Assembly: GCF_039542385.1 (NCBI RefSeq)
Contig: NZ_BAABIA010000005.1
Location: 124,001 to 188,000, forward strand
Direction of reading: 5' to 3'
Source of the DNA: Prosthecobacter algae
Lineage (GTDB): Bacteria; Verrucomicrobiota; Verrucomicrobiia; Verrucomicrobiales; Verrucomicrobiaceae
Length of the DNA stretch: 64,000 bases
A model generated the notes under the pieces. That model had not been told where the DNA came from, made no database searches, and worked only from the letters and a program-made list of their open reading frames with translations. This document shows, in pieces, positions 19,040-27,355 of this stretch; the stretch's first letter is position 1, and each line of letters starts with the position of its first letter. The position numbers and the translations under genes are program-made.

Positions 19040-20815
19040 ATGTTAAATTCTGTACACCTAGCTCTCGCGAATACTGAAGCGCACCTGCTGGCGTTGCGTC
19101 AGGAGTCAGGCCACTGGGAAGGGCAGCTTTCCAGCAGTGCGCTCTCCACCGCCACCGCCGTGGTGGCCCTTCGGGGAGTGGATGCCGTGGCGCATCGCGA
19201 CATGATCGAAGCCGGCACACGCTGGCTCATCACCCATCAGAATGACGATGGAGGCTGGGGAGATACCACCATCAGCAAGAGCAATCTTTCCACCACCCTC
19301 CTCTGCTGGAGTGCGCTTCAGGCAGCCACAGGCCTGGCAGATCAGGCTATATCCAAGGCTGAGAAGTGGATCACGGGGCAGGTCGGCTCATTGAAACCCG
19401 AGGCGATTGCCCAGGCGGTGATCGGGCGGTATGGCAAGGACAAGACTTTTTCGGTTCCCATCCTCATGCTGTGCACCATCGGCGGCACGATGGGGAAAAA
19501 AGCCTGGCGTCGCGTACTGCCCCTGCCGTTTGAGCTGGCGGCTTTACCACGCTCTTGGTTCGGCGCAGTGGGCCTGCCCGTGGTCAGTTATGCCCTGCCC
19601 GCCTTGATCGCCATCGGCCATGCGCGGTTTAAAAATGCGCCTCCTGCCTGGTGGAATCCGCTGCGATGGCTGCGGGCGGCTTTGTGGCCACGCATCCGGC
19701 CCATGTTAAAGACCCTTCAGCCCAGCAGTGGCGGCTACTTAGAGGCCACACCCCTAACCAGCTTTGTGACCATGGCCCTGGCCGCAGCCGAGGAGAAAAA
19801 CCACCCCTGCATCCCCGGGGCGGTGGCGTTTTTAAAACGCTCCATGCGCGCCGATGGCAGTTGGCCCATTGATACGAATCTGGCCACCTGGGGTACCACC
19901 CTGGCCAGCAAAGCCCTGGGCCATACGGACGAGCGCGTGCGCCAGTGGCTGCAAGGGCAGCAGTATCAAACGATGCACCCCTTTACCAATGCAGCGCCAG
20001 GTGGCTGGGCGTGGACGGACCTGCCCGGCGGGGTGCCAGATGCGGATGATACAGCGGGGGCCTTGATCGCCATGAAGCTGACGCCGGGAGAGGGCGCTGG
20101 AGGCCCTGCGCAGGCGGGCATCACCTGGCTGCTGGACCTGCAAAATCGCGATGGCGGCGTGCCCACCTTTTGCCGTGGCTGGGGAACCCTGCCGTTTGAC
20201 CGCAGCACACCCGAACTCACGGCCCATGCCCTGCTAGCCTGGTGGCTGTGGGAGAAAGAGCTACCTTCCGCGCAACGGCAAAAGGTGGCCGAGGGCACGC
20301 GCCAAGCCTTAAAGTACCTGCGCCGCACACAGCGCGCCGATGGCTCCTGGATTCCCCTGTGGTTCGGCAATGAACACACCGCCGATGAAGAAAATCCCGT
20401 CTATGGCACCGCCCAGGTAGTAGCCTATCTCAGCGGCAGCGAAGCCCTGGCCGCGCAGGCTGGCGACCTCATCGAAAGCGGTCGGCATTACCTGCTGACC
20501 ACACAAAAGACGGATGGAAGCTGGGGCGGGGATCTGCACGCCCCCGCCTCTTTGGAGGAGACCGCTGTGGCGCTGAATGCTCTGCTGCTACTGCCAGGGA
20601 AAGAGCCCCTGGACTACGCCACACGCGCCACCCTCTGGCTGGTGAACGCAACGCAGAATGGCACGCACTTTCCTGCCGCGCCCATCGGCCTGTATTTTGC
20701 GCGTTTGTGGTACCACGAGCGGCTTTACCCGGTGATCTGGACGCTGCAGGCACTTCGCCGCGTAAAAGCGGTCTTGTCGTCCGTTGATGAACCCGGTACA
20801 ACCACGCCACCATGA
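19040..20815 (+). CDS. Class II triterpene cyclase (squalene-hopene cyclase-like)
   Basis: 591 residues. Protonates and cyclises squalene-like substrates to polycyclic triterpenes. The catalytic acid motif DADDTA is at 334-339 (DxDDTA in squalene-hopene cyclases). Several QW-type repeats are visible: QESGHWEG, QNDDGGWGD, QPSSGGYLE, RADGSWP, QRADGSWIPLWFG and QKTDGSWGGD. A little shorter than typical hopene cyclases (~630). No other hopanoid genes are adjacent; the stop overlaps the start of an SMP-30-like gene by four bases, which suggests a linked function or only coupling. Product hopene versus another triterpene cannot be told from sequence. Confidence 0.88.
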   Translation: MLNSVHLALANTEAHLLALRQESGHWEGQLSSSALSTATAVVALRGVDAVAHRDMIEAGTRWLITHQNDDGGWGDTTISKSNLSTTLLCWSALQAATGLADQAISKAEKWITGQVGSLKPEAIAQAVIGRYGKDKTFSVPILMLCTIGGTMGKKAWRRVLPLPFELAALPRSWFGAVGLPVVSYALPALIAIGHARFKNAPPAWWNPLRWLRAALWPRIRPMLKTLQPSSGGYLEATPLTSFVTMALAAAEEKNHPCIPGAVAFLKRSMRADGSWPIDTNLATWGTTLASKALGHTDERVRQWLQGQQYQTMHPFTNAAPGGWAWTDLPGGVPDADDTAGALIAMKLTPGEGAGGPAQAGITWLLDLQNRDGGVPTFCRGWGTLPFDRSTPELTAHALLAWWLWEKELPSAQRQKVAEGTRQALKYLRRTQRADGSWIPLWFGNEHTADEENPVYGTAQVVAYLSGSEALAAQAGDLIESGRHYLLTTQKTDGSWGGDLHAPASLEETAVALNALLLLPGKEPLDYATRATLWLVNATQNGTHFPAAPIGLYFARLWYHERLYPVIWTLQALRRVKAVLSSVDEPGTTTPP

Positions 20816-21843
20816 CCACTACCCGCCGTACGTTTTTGACCACGCTCGCTTCTTCGGCTGCCGCAGCCTCCACCTTCGCCCGTGACTGGACCGGGCAGAT
20901 CCCCGAGCGGTATCCAGACCCGGATGTCATCGCCCTGGAGCCAGCTTTTTCCAAATACATCCAGGGAAACTCCCCCATCCGTCGTCTGCACACAGGCATG
21001 CTGTGGGCAGAAGGTCCGGCCTGGAATGGTACGGGCAATTACCTCGTCTGGAGCGACATCCCGAACAATGCGCAGATGCGCTACCTGCCGGAAGATGGCC
21101 ACGTGAGCATGATGCGGAACAATTCCGGCAACAGCAATGGCAACACCTTTGACTGGCAGGGCCGCCAGATCTCCTGCGAGCACGCAAACCGCCGTGTGAC
21201 CCGTTATGAACTCAATGGTAAAGTCACCGTTCTCGCCGCCGAATTTGAAGGCAAACCCCTCAACGCGCCGAACGATGCAGTGGTGCATCCCGATGGCGGC
21301 GTGTGGTTCACGGACCCTGGCTACGGCAGCATGATGGACTACGAAGGCAACAAGGGCGAACTGCATCACAAGGAGGCCGTTTACCGCATCGCCCCCGATG
21401 GCAAGATCACCAAAGTGAGCGACGCCGAGGCCAAGCCTAACGGATTGTGCTTCAGCCCTGACTATAAAAAACTGTACGTCGTGGATACAGGCCCGGCCAA
21501 AAACATCCGCGTGTATGACGTGGTGGATGGAGTGAAGCTGGACGCGAATAAAGAGTTTGCCGTGAACAAGGGTGCTCTCACGGACAAAGCAGGCAACGGC
21601 GGCTCCGACGGCGTCCGCTGCGACGTGGACGGCAATGTCTGGGCCACGGCCGGGTGGATCGGCGATGGCTACGATGGAGTCCATGTCTTCTCTCCGGAAG
21701 GTCAGCGCATCGGCCTCATCAAGCTTCCCGAAACCGGCAGCAACCTGTGCTTTGGTGGGCCAAAGCGGAACCGTCTTTTCATCACGGCCAGCCAGTCGTT
21801 GTACTCGCTGTATGTGAATACAAATGGCGCGCATTTCTGCTGA
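20812..21843 (+). CDS. Exported SMP-30/gluconolactonase-like beta-propeller
   Basis: 343 residues. N-terminal twin-arginine signal TTTRRTFLTTLASSAAAAS. Beta-propeller signature: EGPAWNGTGNYLVWSDI, NDAVVHPDGGVWFTDPGYG, KPNGLCFSPDYKKLYVVDTG and GSDGVRCDVDGNVWATAGWIG, which carry the metal-binding Glu, Asn and Asp of the SMP-30 family. Members hydrolyse sugar lactones or other esters with a divalent metal. ATGA overlap with the cyclase gene indicates translational coupling. Confidence 0.88.
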   Translation: MTTTRRTFLTTLASSAAAASTFARDWTGQIPERYPDPDVIALEPAFSKYIQGNSPIRRLHTGMLWAEGPAWNGTGNYLVWSDIPNNAQMRYLPEDGHVSMMRNNSGNSNGNTFDWQGRQISCEHANRRVTRYELNGKVTVLAAEFEGKPLNAPNDAVVHPDGGVWFTDPGYGSMMDYEGNKGELHHKEAVYRIAPDGKITKVSDAEAKPNGLCFSPDYKKLYVVDTGPAKNIRVYDVVDGVKLDANKEFAVNKGALTDKAGNGGSDGVRCDVDGNVWATAGWIGDGYDGVHVFSPEGQRIGLIKLPETGSNLCFGGPKRNRLFITASQSLYSLYVNTNGAHFC

Positions 21844-21939
21844 GACGGGTCAAACAGATCAATCCCCAACTCACCCTTTACAAAACTGACCCGCATTTAC
21901 CTTTGCGATCAGCAGGACGCGGGTGAGGATGGAGACGTT

Positions 21940-22158
21940 ATGCAAACCATCTCTGTTCTCATTGGTCTCGTCTGTGCGGCCTTGCTGATCCCCGGCCTGA
22001 TCCCGCTGCTCGGTTGGACATTGTGGGCAACGTTGTTCGGGGCACTGATCGGCATCATCTTTGGTTCATTCCCCAAACGCAAGATCGGCCTAACCATTAA
22101 CATGGCTGTTGCCCTCATTGCGGCGCTCCGCCTGTTCCTGGGCGGCGGCGTTATTTGA
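21940..22158 (+). CDS. Small membrane protein of unknown function
   Basis: 72 residues with two hydrophobic segments (ISVLIGLVCAALLIPGLIPL; TLWATLFGALIGIIFGSF) and a third near the C-terminus (MAVALIAALRLFLGGGVI), separated by a positively charged FPKRKIG. Preceded by GAGGATGGAG. No known family recognised. Its last eight bases overlap the 3' end of the convergent glycosylase gene. Confidence 0.7.
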   Translation: MQTISVLIGLVCAALLIPGLIPLLGWTLWATLFGALIGIIFGSFPKRKIGLTINMAVALIAALRLFLGGGVI

Positions 22159-22750
22159 TCGGCACTTTGACTCGCCCGTGCTTCACACTCACGTGAGGAT
22201 TGTCACGGGCGAGAAAGCGCCAGGGGAAATCGGCTGCTTGGCTGATGCCCACACGCACATCGCTGAGGACTTCGAGGCTCTCGGGCCCTGAGCGTAAGCC
22301 ACAGCCTTTCAATCGGCGACTGCCTGCCATGGTGGCTCCATGATGGATACCCCCGATACCGAGCGCGAGAGCAAGCTTGCCTGGGCCGGAGCAAAGGTCC
22401 GTCACCTTGGGTCGTTGCCGGCGCTGCTGCATTTCGGCGATCCCCAGGCGTGGATCAAGAGCGCGGATGAGGATGAGGCCATCGCGCTCGCCACCTTTCA
22501 CCAGCAGGTTAAACAGCCAGTACATGCCGTAGTTAAAATAGACGTAAGCCGTGCCAGGGGCCTGACTTTTCACAAACTCGCGCGCGCTGGGTCGGGTAGC
22601 GGTGTGGCAGGCGGGATCGCCCTCCACGGCATAGGCCTCGGTCTCCACAATGATCCCTGAGCAGCCCTGCCAGACGAGCTCCACGCCGATGAGGTCGCGC
22701 GCGACGGTAAGCACGTCGCGCTCGAAATAATCGTTGGTTAGGAAAGCCAT
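22151..22750 (-). CDS. DNA-3-methyladenine glycosylase (AAG/MPG family)
   Basis: 199 residues from ATG 22750, two bases after the Nif3 stop. Excises alkylated purines in base-excision repair. Family features: VARDLIGVELVW, IIVETEAYAVEGDPACHT (Glu acting as general base), GTAYVYFNYGMYWLFN (damage-pocket Tyr) and DLCSGPGKLALALGI. Normal length. Last in a possible chain with Nif3 and the transport genes upstream. Confidence 0.93.
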   Translation of the reverse strand: MAFLTNDYFERDVLTVARDLIGVELVWQGCSGIIVETEAYAVEGDPACHTATRPSAREFVKSQAPGTAYVYFNYGMYWLFNLLVKGGERDGLILIRALDPRLGIAEMQQRRQRPKVTDLCSGPGKLALALGIGGIHHGATMAGSRRLKGCGLRSGPESLEVLSDVRVGISQAADFPWRFLARDNPHVSVKHGRVKVPIK

Positions 22751-22752
22751 GG

Positions 22753-23511
22753 TTACAGCCCGGTGGGGTGATCCACAAACGTCCATGGCAGGCCGAACTG
22801 GTCCTGGAGATGCTGGGCCAGGGCTTTGACGCCGAAGGTCTCGGTGGCGTAATGGCCGCCATAGAGGACATTGATGCCCAGTTCTTCCGCCAGGGTGTAG
22901 CTCCAGTGTGGCCCTTCACCCGTTATAAAGGTATCCACCCCGGCACGCGCAGCGGCAGCCACTTCGGACCCGGAACCTCCAGAGGAGATGCCGATCTTGC
23001 GCGTGATCTTGGGCCCCGCGGCGCAGACGTGCACGCGCCCGCCGTCCAGCGCCGTGGTGAAGCGGGAGATCACTTCCTCCAAAGGAAGCTTGGCCTCGCA
23101 GGTGACCCCGACGGCCATGCCTTTGTAATCCAGAAACCCACCGCTGGGCTGCAATTGCATGGCCTGGGCGATCTGCGCGTTGTTGCCTAACTGAGGATGC
23201 ACATCCAAAGGCAGGTGGACGCTGTAAATGGCCAGGTTATTTTCCAAAGCGAGGCTGAGACGCTCAAATGTGGCTCCAGTCCACGGCTGCAGGCCGCTCC
23301 AAAACATACCGTGGTGAACGATGAGGAGATCTGCCCCGGCGGCGATGGCCTTTTTCACCACGGGCAAAGTGGCATCCACGGCTGCGACGACATGGCTCAC
23401 TTCACCTGGGCGATTGGCCAGTTGCAGGCCATTAACGGCGGGGGTGTAGTCCGGCAGTTCGCGGATGCGCAGGAGGGTATCGAGGTGGGCCGTGAGGTCA
23501 GTCAGCTTCAT
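22753..23511 (-). CDS. Nif3-like dinuclear metal-centre protein
   Basis: 252 residues. Hexameric NIF3/YbgI (DUF34) protein, sometimes annotated GTP cyclohydrolase I type 2, with disputed function. Metal ligands are visible in LLIVHHGMFW, SVHLPLD and GEGPHW. Follows the LolA-like gene by 47 bases and precedes the glycosylase by two, so it is likely housekeeping read-through from the biosynthetic operon or an independent unit. Confidence 0.9.
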   Translation of the reverse strand: MKLTDLTAHLDTLLRIRELPDYTPAVNGLQLANRPGEVSHVVAAVDATLPVVKKAIAAGADLLIVHHGMFWSGLQPWTGATFERLSLALENNLAIYSVHLPLDVHPQLGNNAQIAQAMQLQPSGGFLDYKGMAVGVTCEAKLPLEEVISRFTTALDGGRVHVCAAGPKITRKIGISSGGSGSEVAAAARAGVDTFITGEGPHWSYTLAEELGINVLYGGHYATETFGVKALAQHLQDQFGLPWTFVDHPTGL

Positions 23512-23558
23512 GCGGCTAACAGATCATGGTTGAGGCCGGGGCTCCACCAGATTTCACC

Positions 23559-24344
23559 TCACTTCGGCGTCGTCAGCACCTTCAGGCCTTCCGGACTGAA
23601 GTCAGCGTCGGTCAAGGTGACGCCATGTTTGATGCGCGAGCCTTCCATGACGGTACCGCTGCCGCTGGACCCAGCGCGCGTGATGCTGAGACTGGCGGGC
23701 AGGTGGCGGTCGAGATCATCTTTTTCCACGCGGGTGGTCTCCATGCGGACGACGACCTGGCCTGCGGCATTGTACTTTTCCACACGCAGGGGCACACGGC
23801 GTTTGGGGTCAATCCAGCTTTTCACAGAGGCGTAGCTGGAGCGATCCGAGGAGCCGGGTTTGGACTCTAAAATCTGGCAGTTCACGCGGCCCACATCTTC
23901 GGTGCCGACGAGGGTTTGCTGGCTCCAGCCGAAGAAGTTTTCGATCAAGTCCTCATAGGTCAGGTCACTGCCAAAGAGGCCTTCTTTGAGCTGCGCAGCG
24001 GAGAGGGATTTGACGCTGTCAGGCGGGACAAAAAGGGTCCCGCGTGCGGCCTGGCCGCTGGGCTTGCGCAGCAGGACAGACTCACCTTTGCGCTCTTTGG
24101 GGAACAGGATCTGGTACACCAGGTCGGTGCCTGCCTGGGTGTGGCGTTCTTTGGTCTGGATCTGGATGGCCCCGCCGCCATTCACCTCCAGGCGCAGGCG
24201 AACGTAGGCCGTGCCGTCGAGGCGATCGGCATTCAGGCGTGCGGCCAGTTCTGCTGCTGTGGCGGGAGATTCAGCCGCTGTGGCGGGAGCCAGAGCTGCC
24301 CAGCCAAGGGCGAGCATCGCAAAAGAAAGGGGGAACGTCTTCAT
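23559..24344 (-). CDS. LolA-like outer membrane lipoprotein-sorting protein
   Basis: 261 residues from ATG 24344, where a signal peptide starts (MKTFPLSFAMLALGWAALA). The body matches the 'outer membrane lipoprotein-sorting protein' LolA-like fold: YVRLRLEV, LVYQILFPKERKGESVLLRKP, LTYEDLIENFFGWSQ, ILESKPGSSDRSSYASVKSWID. It should carry acylated cargo across the periplasm. Lies 106 bases downstream of the ABC permease gene; together they look like a LolCDE/LolA-type route, here sharing an operon with PKS genes rather than lipoprotein genes. Confidence 0.82.
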   Translation of the reverse strand: MKTFPLSFAMLALGWAALAPATAAESPATAAELAARLNADRLDGTAYVRLRLEVNGGGAIQIQTKERHTQAGTDLVYQILFPKERKGESVLLRKPSGQAARGTLFVPPDSVKSLSAAQLKEGLFGSDLTYEDLIENFFGWSQQTLVGTEDVGRVNCQILESKPGSSDRSSYASVKSWIDPKRRVPLRVEKYNAAGQVVVRMETTRVEKDDLDRHLPASLSITRAGSSGSGTVMEGSRIKHGVTLTDADFSPEGLKVLTTPK

Positions 24345-24450
24345 GGTCAAAGGCATCGTTTCTCGCGGCCATCTTGCACGCGTAACTCCACAGATTGTAT
24401 CGGGGCCTAAGACCGGAAAAAGGAAAATCTGTGGCTGGCCACCCCCCAGC

Positions 24451-25566
24451 TCACCCATTCAGCGCGGCGGCGGGATTCAGGCGGGAGCTGCGCCAGGCGG
24501 GGTAGAGGCCGCTGAGGACGCCCACGATGACGGCGATGGCCACGGCTTTGAGTAAGAGCGAGGGGCTCAGGTCTGGCTCCAGCAGGCCTTTGATGGCGGG
24601 AGCGTTTTGCATAGCCTCCACACCCAGGATGCCGAGAAGGACACCGCCGATCCCGCCGGCGAAACCCAGCAGGGCAGACTCCCACAGCACCATGCGCACG
24701 ATGCGGCTGCGCTTCCAGCCCAGGGCGAGGAGCACGCAGATTTCCTGCTTCCGCTCAAAGACGGTCATGAGCATGGTATTCATCACGCCCAGCACGCCCA
24801 CAAGCACGGCCAGCAGGGAGGTGCCCCAGCTCATGGCGCGGATCATTTTGTAGCCTTGGCTGTTGTTAAAATGTTGGGCCACAGAAACGGCGCGCACTTC
24901 AGGGGCCACCTTGTTGATCTCGGCACACAGGACCTGCAGTTGCTCCTCCGTCATGCCGGGCTGGGCCCGCACGTCCACCACATTGATCTTGCCCTCGCTG
25001 GCCATCAGCGTTTGAAAAACGGGCAGCGCCAGGATGATGGAGCCATCTTCCACCAGGGCACCGCCATTGACGATGCCCACCACGGCTAGCTCGGTGGCCT
25101 CGACTTGCAGGGTATCCCCGACTTTCTTTTTCAGCACTTCGGCGGCGGTTTGCCCCAGGACCACGGCCTGCTCATTCTCATCCTTCGGCAGGCGACCGGA
25201 GGTGACCGTCAGCTTATCCCAGGTGAAGCCACCCCACTCGCGGGCTGAGACCATGATCATATCCGCCTCTTCCACGCTCATGAGTTCCACCATGAGCATG
25301 CAGGTGGCGGAAACTTGCGGCAGTTTGGCAATGCGATCCCGCACCGTGGGGCTGAAGGGCTTGGGCACCATCGCGCCGCCCATGTTGCTGACCACAATGT
25401 CCGTCCCGCGTGCCTTCAGGCCGGTGGCCCAGCTTTTTTCAAAGCCTTCTGAAATGCCCACCAGAGCCACCACAGCGGCGATGCCGATGGAGATGCCCAC
25501 CAGGGTGAGGGCGGTGCGAACGCGGCGGCGTAGTAGGCCACGAACCACGATGGTGAAGAAATTCAT
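24451..25566 (-). CDS. ABC transporter permease, MacB/LolC-FtsX type
   Basis: 371 residues. N-terminal transmembrane helix after MNFFTIVVRGLLRRRVRTALT, a ~200-residue periplasmic MacB_PCD domain, then three C-terminal helices of the FtsX domain ending in YPAWRSSRLNPAAALNG, a near-universal MacB/LolC tail. The family moves substrates by mechanotransmission: macrolides, peptides or lipoproteins. Six bases after its ATPase. Confidence 0.93.
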   Translation of the reverse strand: MNFFTIVVRGLLRRRVRTALTLVGISIGIAAVVALVGISEGFEKSWATGLKARGTDIVVSNMGGAMVPKPFSPTVRDRIAKLPQVSATCMLMVELMSVEEADMIMVSAREWGGFTWDKLTVTSGRLPKDENEQAVVLGQTAAEVLKKKVGDTLQVEATELAVVGIVNGGALVEDGSIILALPVFQTLMASEGKINVVDVRAQPGMTEEQLQVLCAEINKVAPEVRAVSVAQHFNNSQGYKMIRAMSWGTSLLAVLVGVLGVMNTMLMTVFERKQEICVLLALGWKRSRIVRMVLWESALLGFAGGIGGVLLGILGVEAMQNAPAIKGLLEPDLSPSLLLKAVAIAVIVGVLSGLYPAWRSSRLNPAAALNG

Positions 25567-25572
25567 AATTCG

Positions 25573-26301
25573 TTAGGCTTGGGCTGGAGTCACCGCTGGC
25601 AGGGCACCGTCGGAGACCACCTGGCCGTCCTTCATCAAAATCGTGCGGGTGGCCAGACGGGCGATGCCGAGATCATGCGTCACCATCACCAGCGTCATCT
25701 TTTGCTCTTCATGCAGCTTCACCAACAGGTCGAGGACCTGGGCGGCATTGTGGCTGTCTAGATTGCCTGTCGGTTCATCCGCCAGCAGCACGGAGGGGCG
25801 ATTCGCCAAGCTGCGGGCGATGGCCACGCGCTGGCGTTCACCACCGGAAAGTTTGCCGGGAAAATGGTGGATGCGATGGCCCAGGCCTACCTGCTCCAGC
25901 AGCTCCACCGCGCGGTCGCGCCGTTCCTTGAGGCTGAGTTTTCCCTCAAACATGGGGATCTGTACATTCTCCACCGCCGTGTAGGTAGGCAGCAGGTGAA
26001 AGGCCTGGAAGATGAAGCCGATCTCATGCGCACGATAGGCCGCCGGGTCTGCCACGTCTGGCAAAGATAGACCGCGATAATTCAGCGTGCCAGCCGCCGG
26101 ACGATCCAGCGCGCCGAGCATTTGCAGGAGGGTGCTTTTGCCACAGCCGCTGGGGCCCGTGATGGCCACAAACTCACCGGCTTTGACCTGGAAACTGACG
26201 CCACGCAGGGCCTGCACTTGGCCGCCGTCGTAGTCCTTTTTCAGGCCGATGGCTTCGTAAACCAAAGACGCAGCGCTGGAGGACGGGGGAGGGGCACTCA
26301 T
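25573..26301 (-). CDS. ABC transporter ATP-binding protein, LolD/MacB type
   Basis: 242 residues from ATG 26301; the longer reading overlaps the desaturase gene and adds no conserved sequence. Walker A GPSGCGKST, LSGGERQRVAIARSL, Walker B VLLADEPTGNLDS with the MacB/LolD-typical GNLD, and VTHDLG. Drives the adjacent permease. Starts 32 bases after the desaturase stop. Confidence 0.95.
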   Translation of the reverse strand: MSAPPPSSSAASLVYEAIGLKKDYDGGQVQALRGVSFQVKAGEFVAITGPSGCGKSTLLQMLGALDRPAAGTLNYRGLSLPDVADPAAYRAHEIGFIFQAFHLLPTYTAVENVQIPMFEGKLSLKERRDRAVELLEQVGLGHRIHHFPGKLSGGERQRVAIARSLANRPSVLLADEPTGNLDSHNAAQVLDLLVKLHEEQKMTLVMVTHDLGIARLATRTILMKDGQVVSDGALPAVTPAQA

Positions 26302-26333
26302 CAGGTGGAAAGGGAAAAACAACCGTGCCCCAC

Positions 26334-27350
26334 TCAACCCGGCATGGCCATGGAAGAAGGGGCTTCTGGAGACTTCGGCTGGCTGCGCCATTGTGGCCCT
26401 ACTTTAGGGTCGGCAAGGTCACGCAGCAGATCCAGCACGGCCAGGCGATAGCTAGAGTAGGGAGCCGTTTCCTCCTCCGTGCGGGGCGCGAGCTCGGCGG
26501 CACGCGCGGGCAGTTCCCAGTGGTGCATGCCCAGGTGGCGATGGTGCAGGCCATGAAAGGGCTCATGCAAAAGCGTGTAGGCCAGCACTTTGCCGGTCCA
26601 GCCTTCATCCACGATGCTCCGCGTGGCCCCAGTGGCGCTGGTGCCGCGCAGGCCCACGTGCTCCACGTACTTGCGCCAGCTTTGCAGATTGGCCGCCATC
26701 ATCGCAGGCAGCAGATACAGGCACAGATAATATTTCCACAGGCCAAACCACGCGACGGTGGCCACCACCACGGACCAAAAGACCACGATGCCGATGATCT
26801 CCTGCCAGATGCGTTTGCGCACGCGTTTGTTCCGGATGGGGGAATTCGCCCGGAAGAAGGTGCGCAGAAACAGGTAGGGCGTGAACCACAGGCCAAAGGT
26901 CAGCTCTAAAAAGGCGGCCATGCGCCGCAGCCAGCGCGGGGTCTGCGGGTCCACAAAGGGCCACAGCTCCTCATCCCGCTCCGTGGCCAGGTGCATGTGA
27001 TGCGTCTGGTGAGCGGCACGGTATAAACTAAAGCTGGTTAGGCTGAGGATGCCGATGAAGACGCCGTCGAATTCATTGAACTTCCGGTTCTTCCGAAGCA
27101 GGCCGTGCGAGGCCTCATGAAAGCCGATGAGCACCCCGTGCATGAAATGCCCCGCCAGCAGGACCAGCGGGACCACCAGCCACCAGTTCTCATGATACAG
27201 CGCGGCCATGAGGCCGGCCTGGATAAAGACGAGCACAAAAACCAGGATCTGAAAGGCTGAGCGACTGATCCAGTGCGGTTCATGGGGATCGGCCCCGTCA
27301 CCTTTCACGGTGAGGTCCAGGGGATCAGAAGAAGAGGCGGCGGCATTCAT
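26334..27350 (-). CDS. Membrane fatty acid desaturase
   Basis: 338 residues from ATG 27350. Di-iron integral-membrane desaturase/hydroxylase family: three histidine boxes HEASH (~78-82), HQTHH (~114-118) and HEPFHGLHH (~262-270), with hydrophobic helices between. Introduces double bonds or hydroxyls into acyl chains. Six bases after the condensation-protein gene in the PKS operon, so its substrate is likely the PKS acyl chain or its lipid acceptor (inference). Whether it desaturates, hydroxylates or acts on a carotenoid cannot be decided by eye. Confidence 0.9.
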   Translation of the reverse strand: MNAAASSSDPLDLTVKGDGADPHEPHWISRSAFQILVFVLVFIQAGLMAALYHENWWLVVPLVLLAGHFMHGVLIGFHEASHGLLRKNRKFNEFDGVFIGILSLTSFSLYRAAHQTHHMHLATERDEELWPFVDPQTPRWLRRMAAFLELTFGLWFTPYLFLRTFFRANSPIRNKRVRKRIWQEIIGIVVFWSVVVATVAWFGLWKYYLCLYLLPAMMAANLQSWRKYVEHVGLRGTSATGATRSIVDEGWTGKVLAYTLLHEPFHGLHHRHLGMHHWELPARAAELAPRTEEETAPYSSYRLAVLDLLRDLADPKVGPQWRSQPKSPEAPSSMAMPG

Positions 27351-27355
27351 CACAT

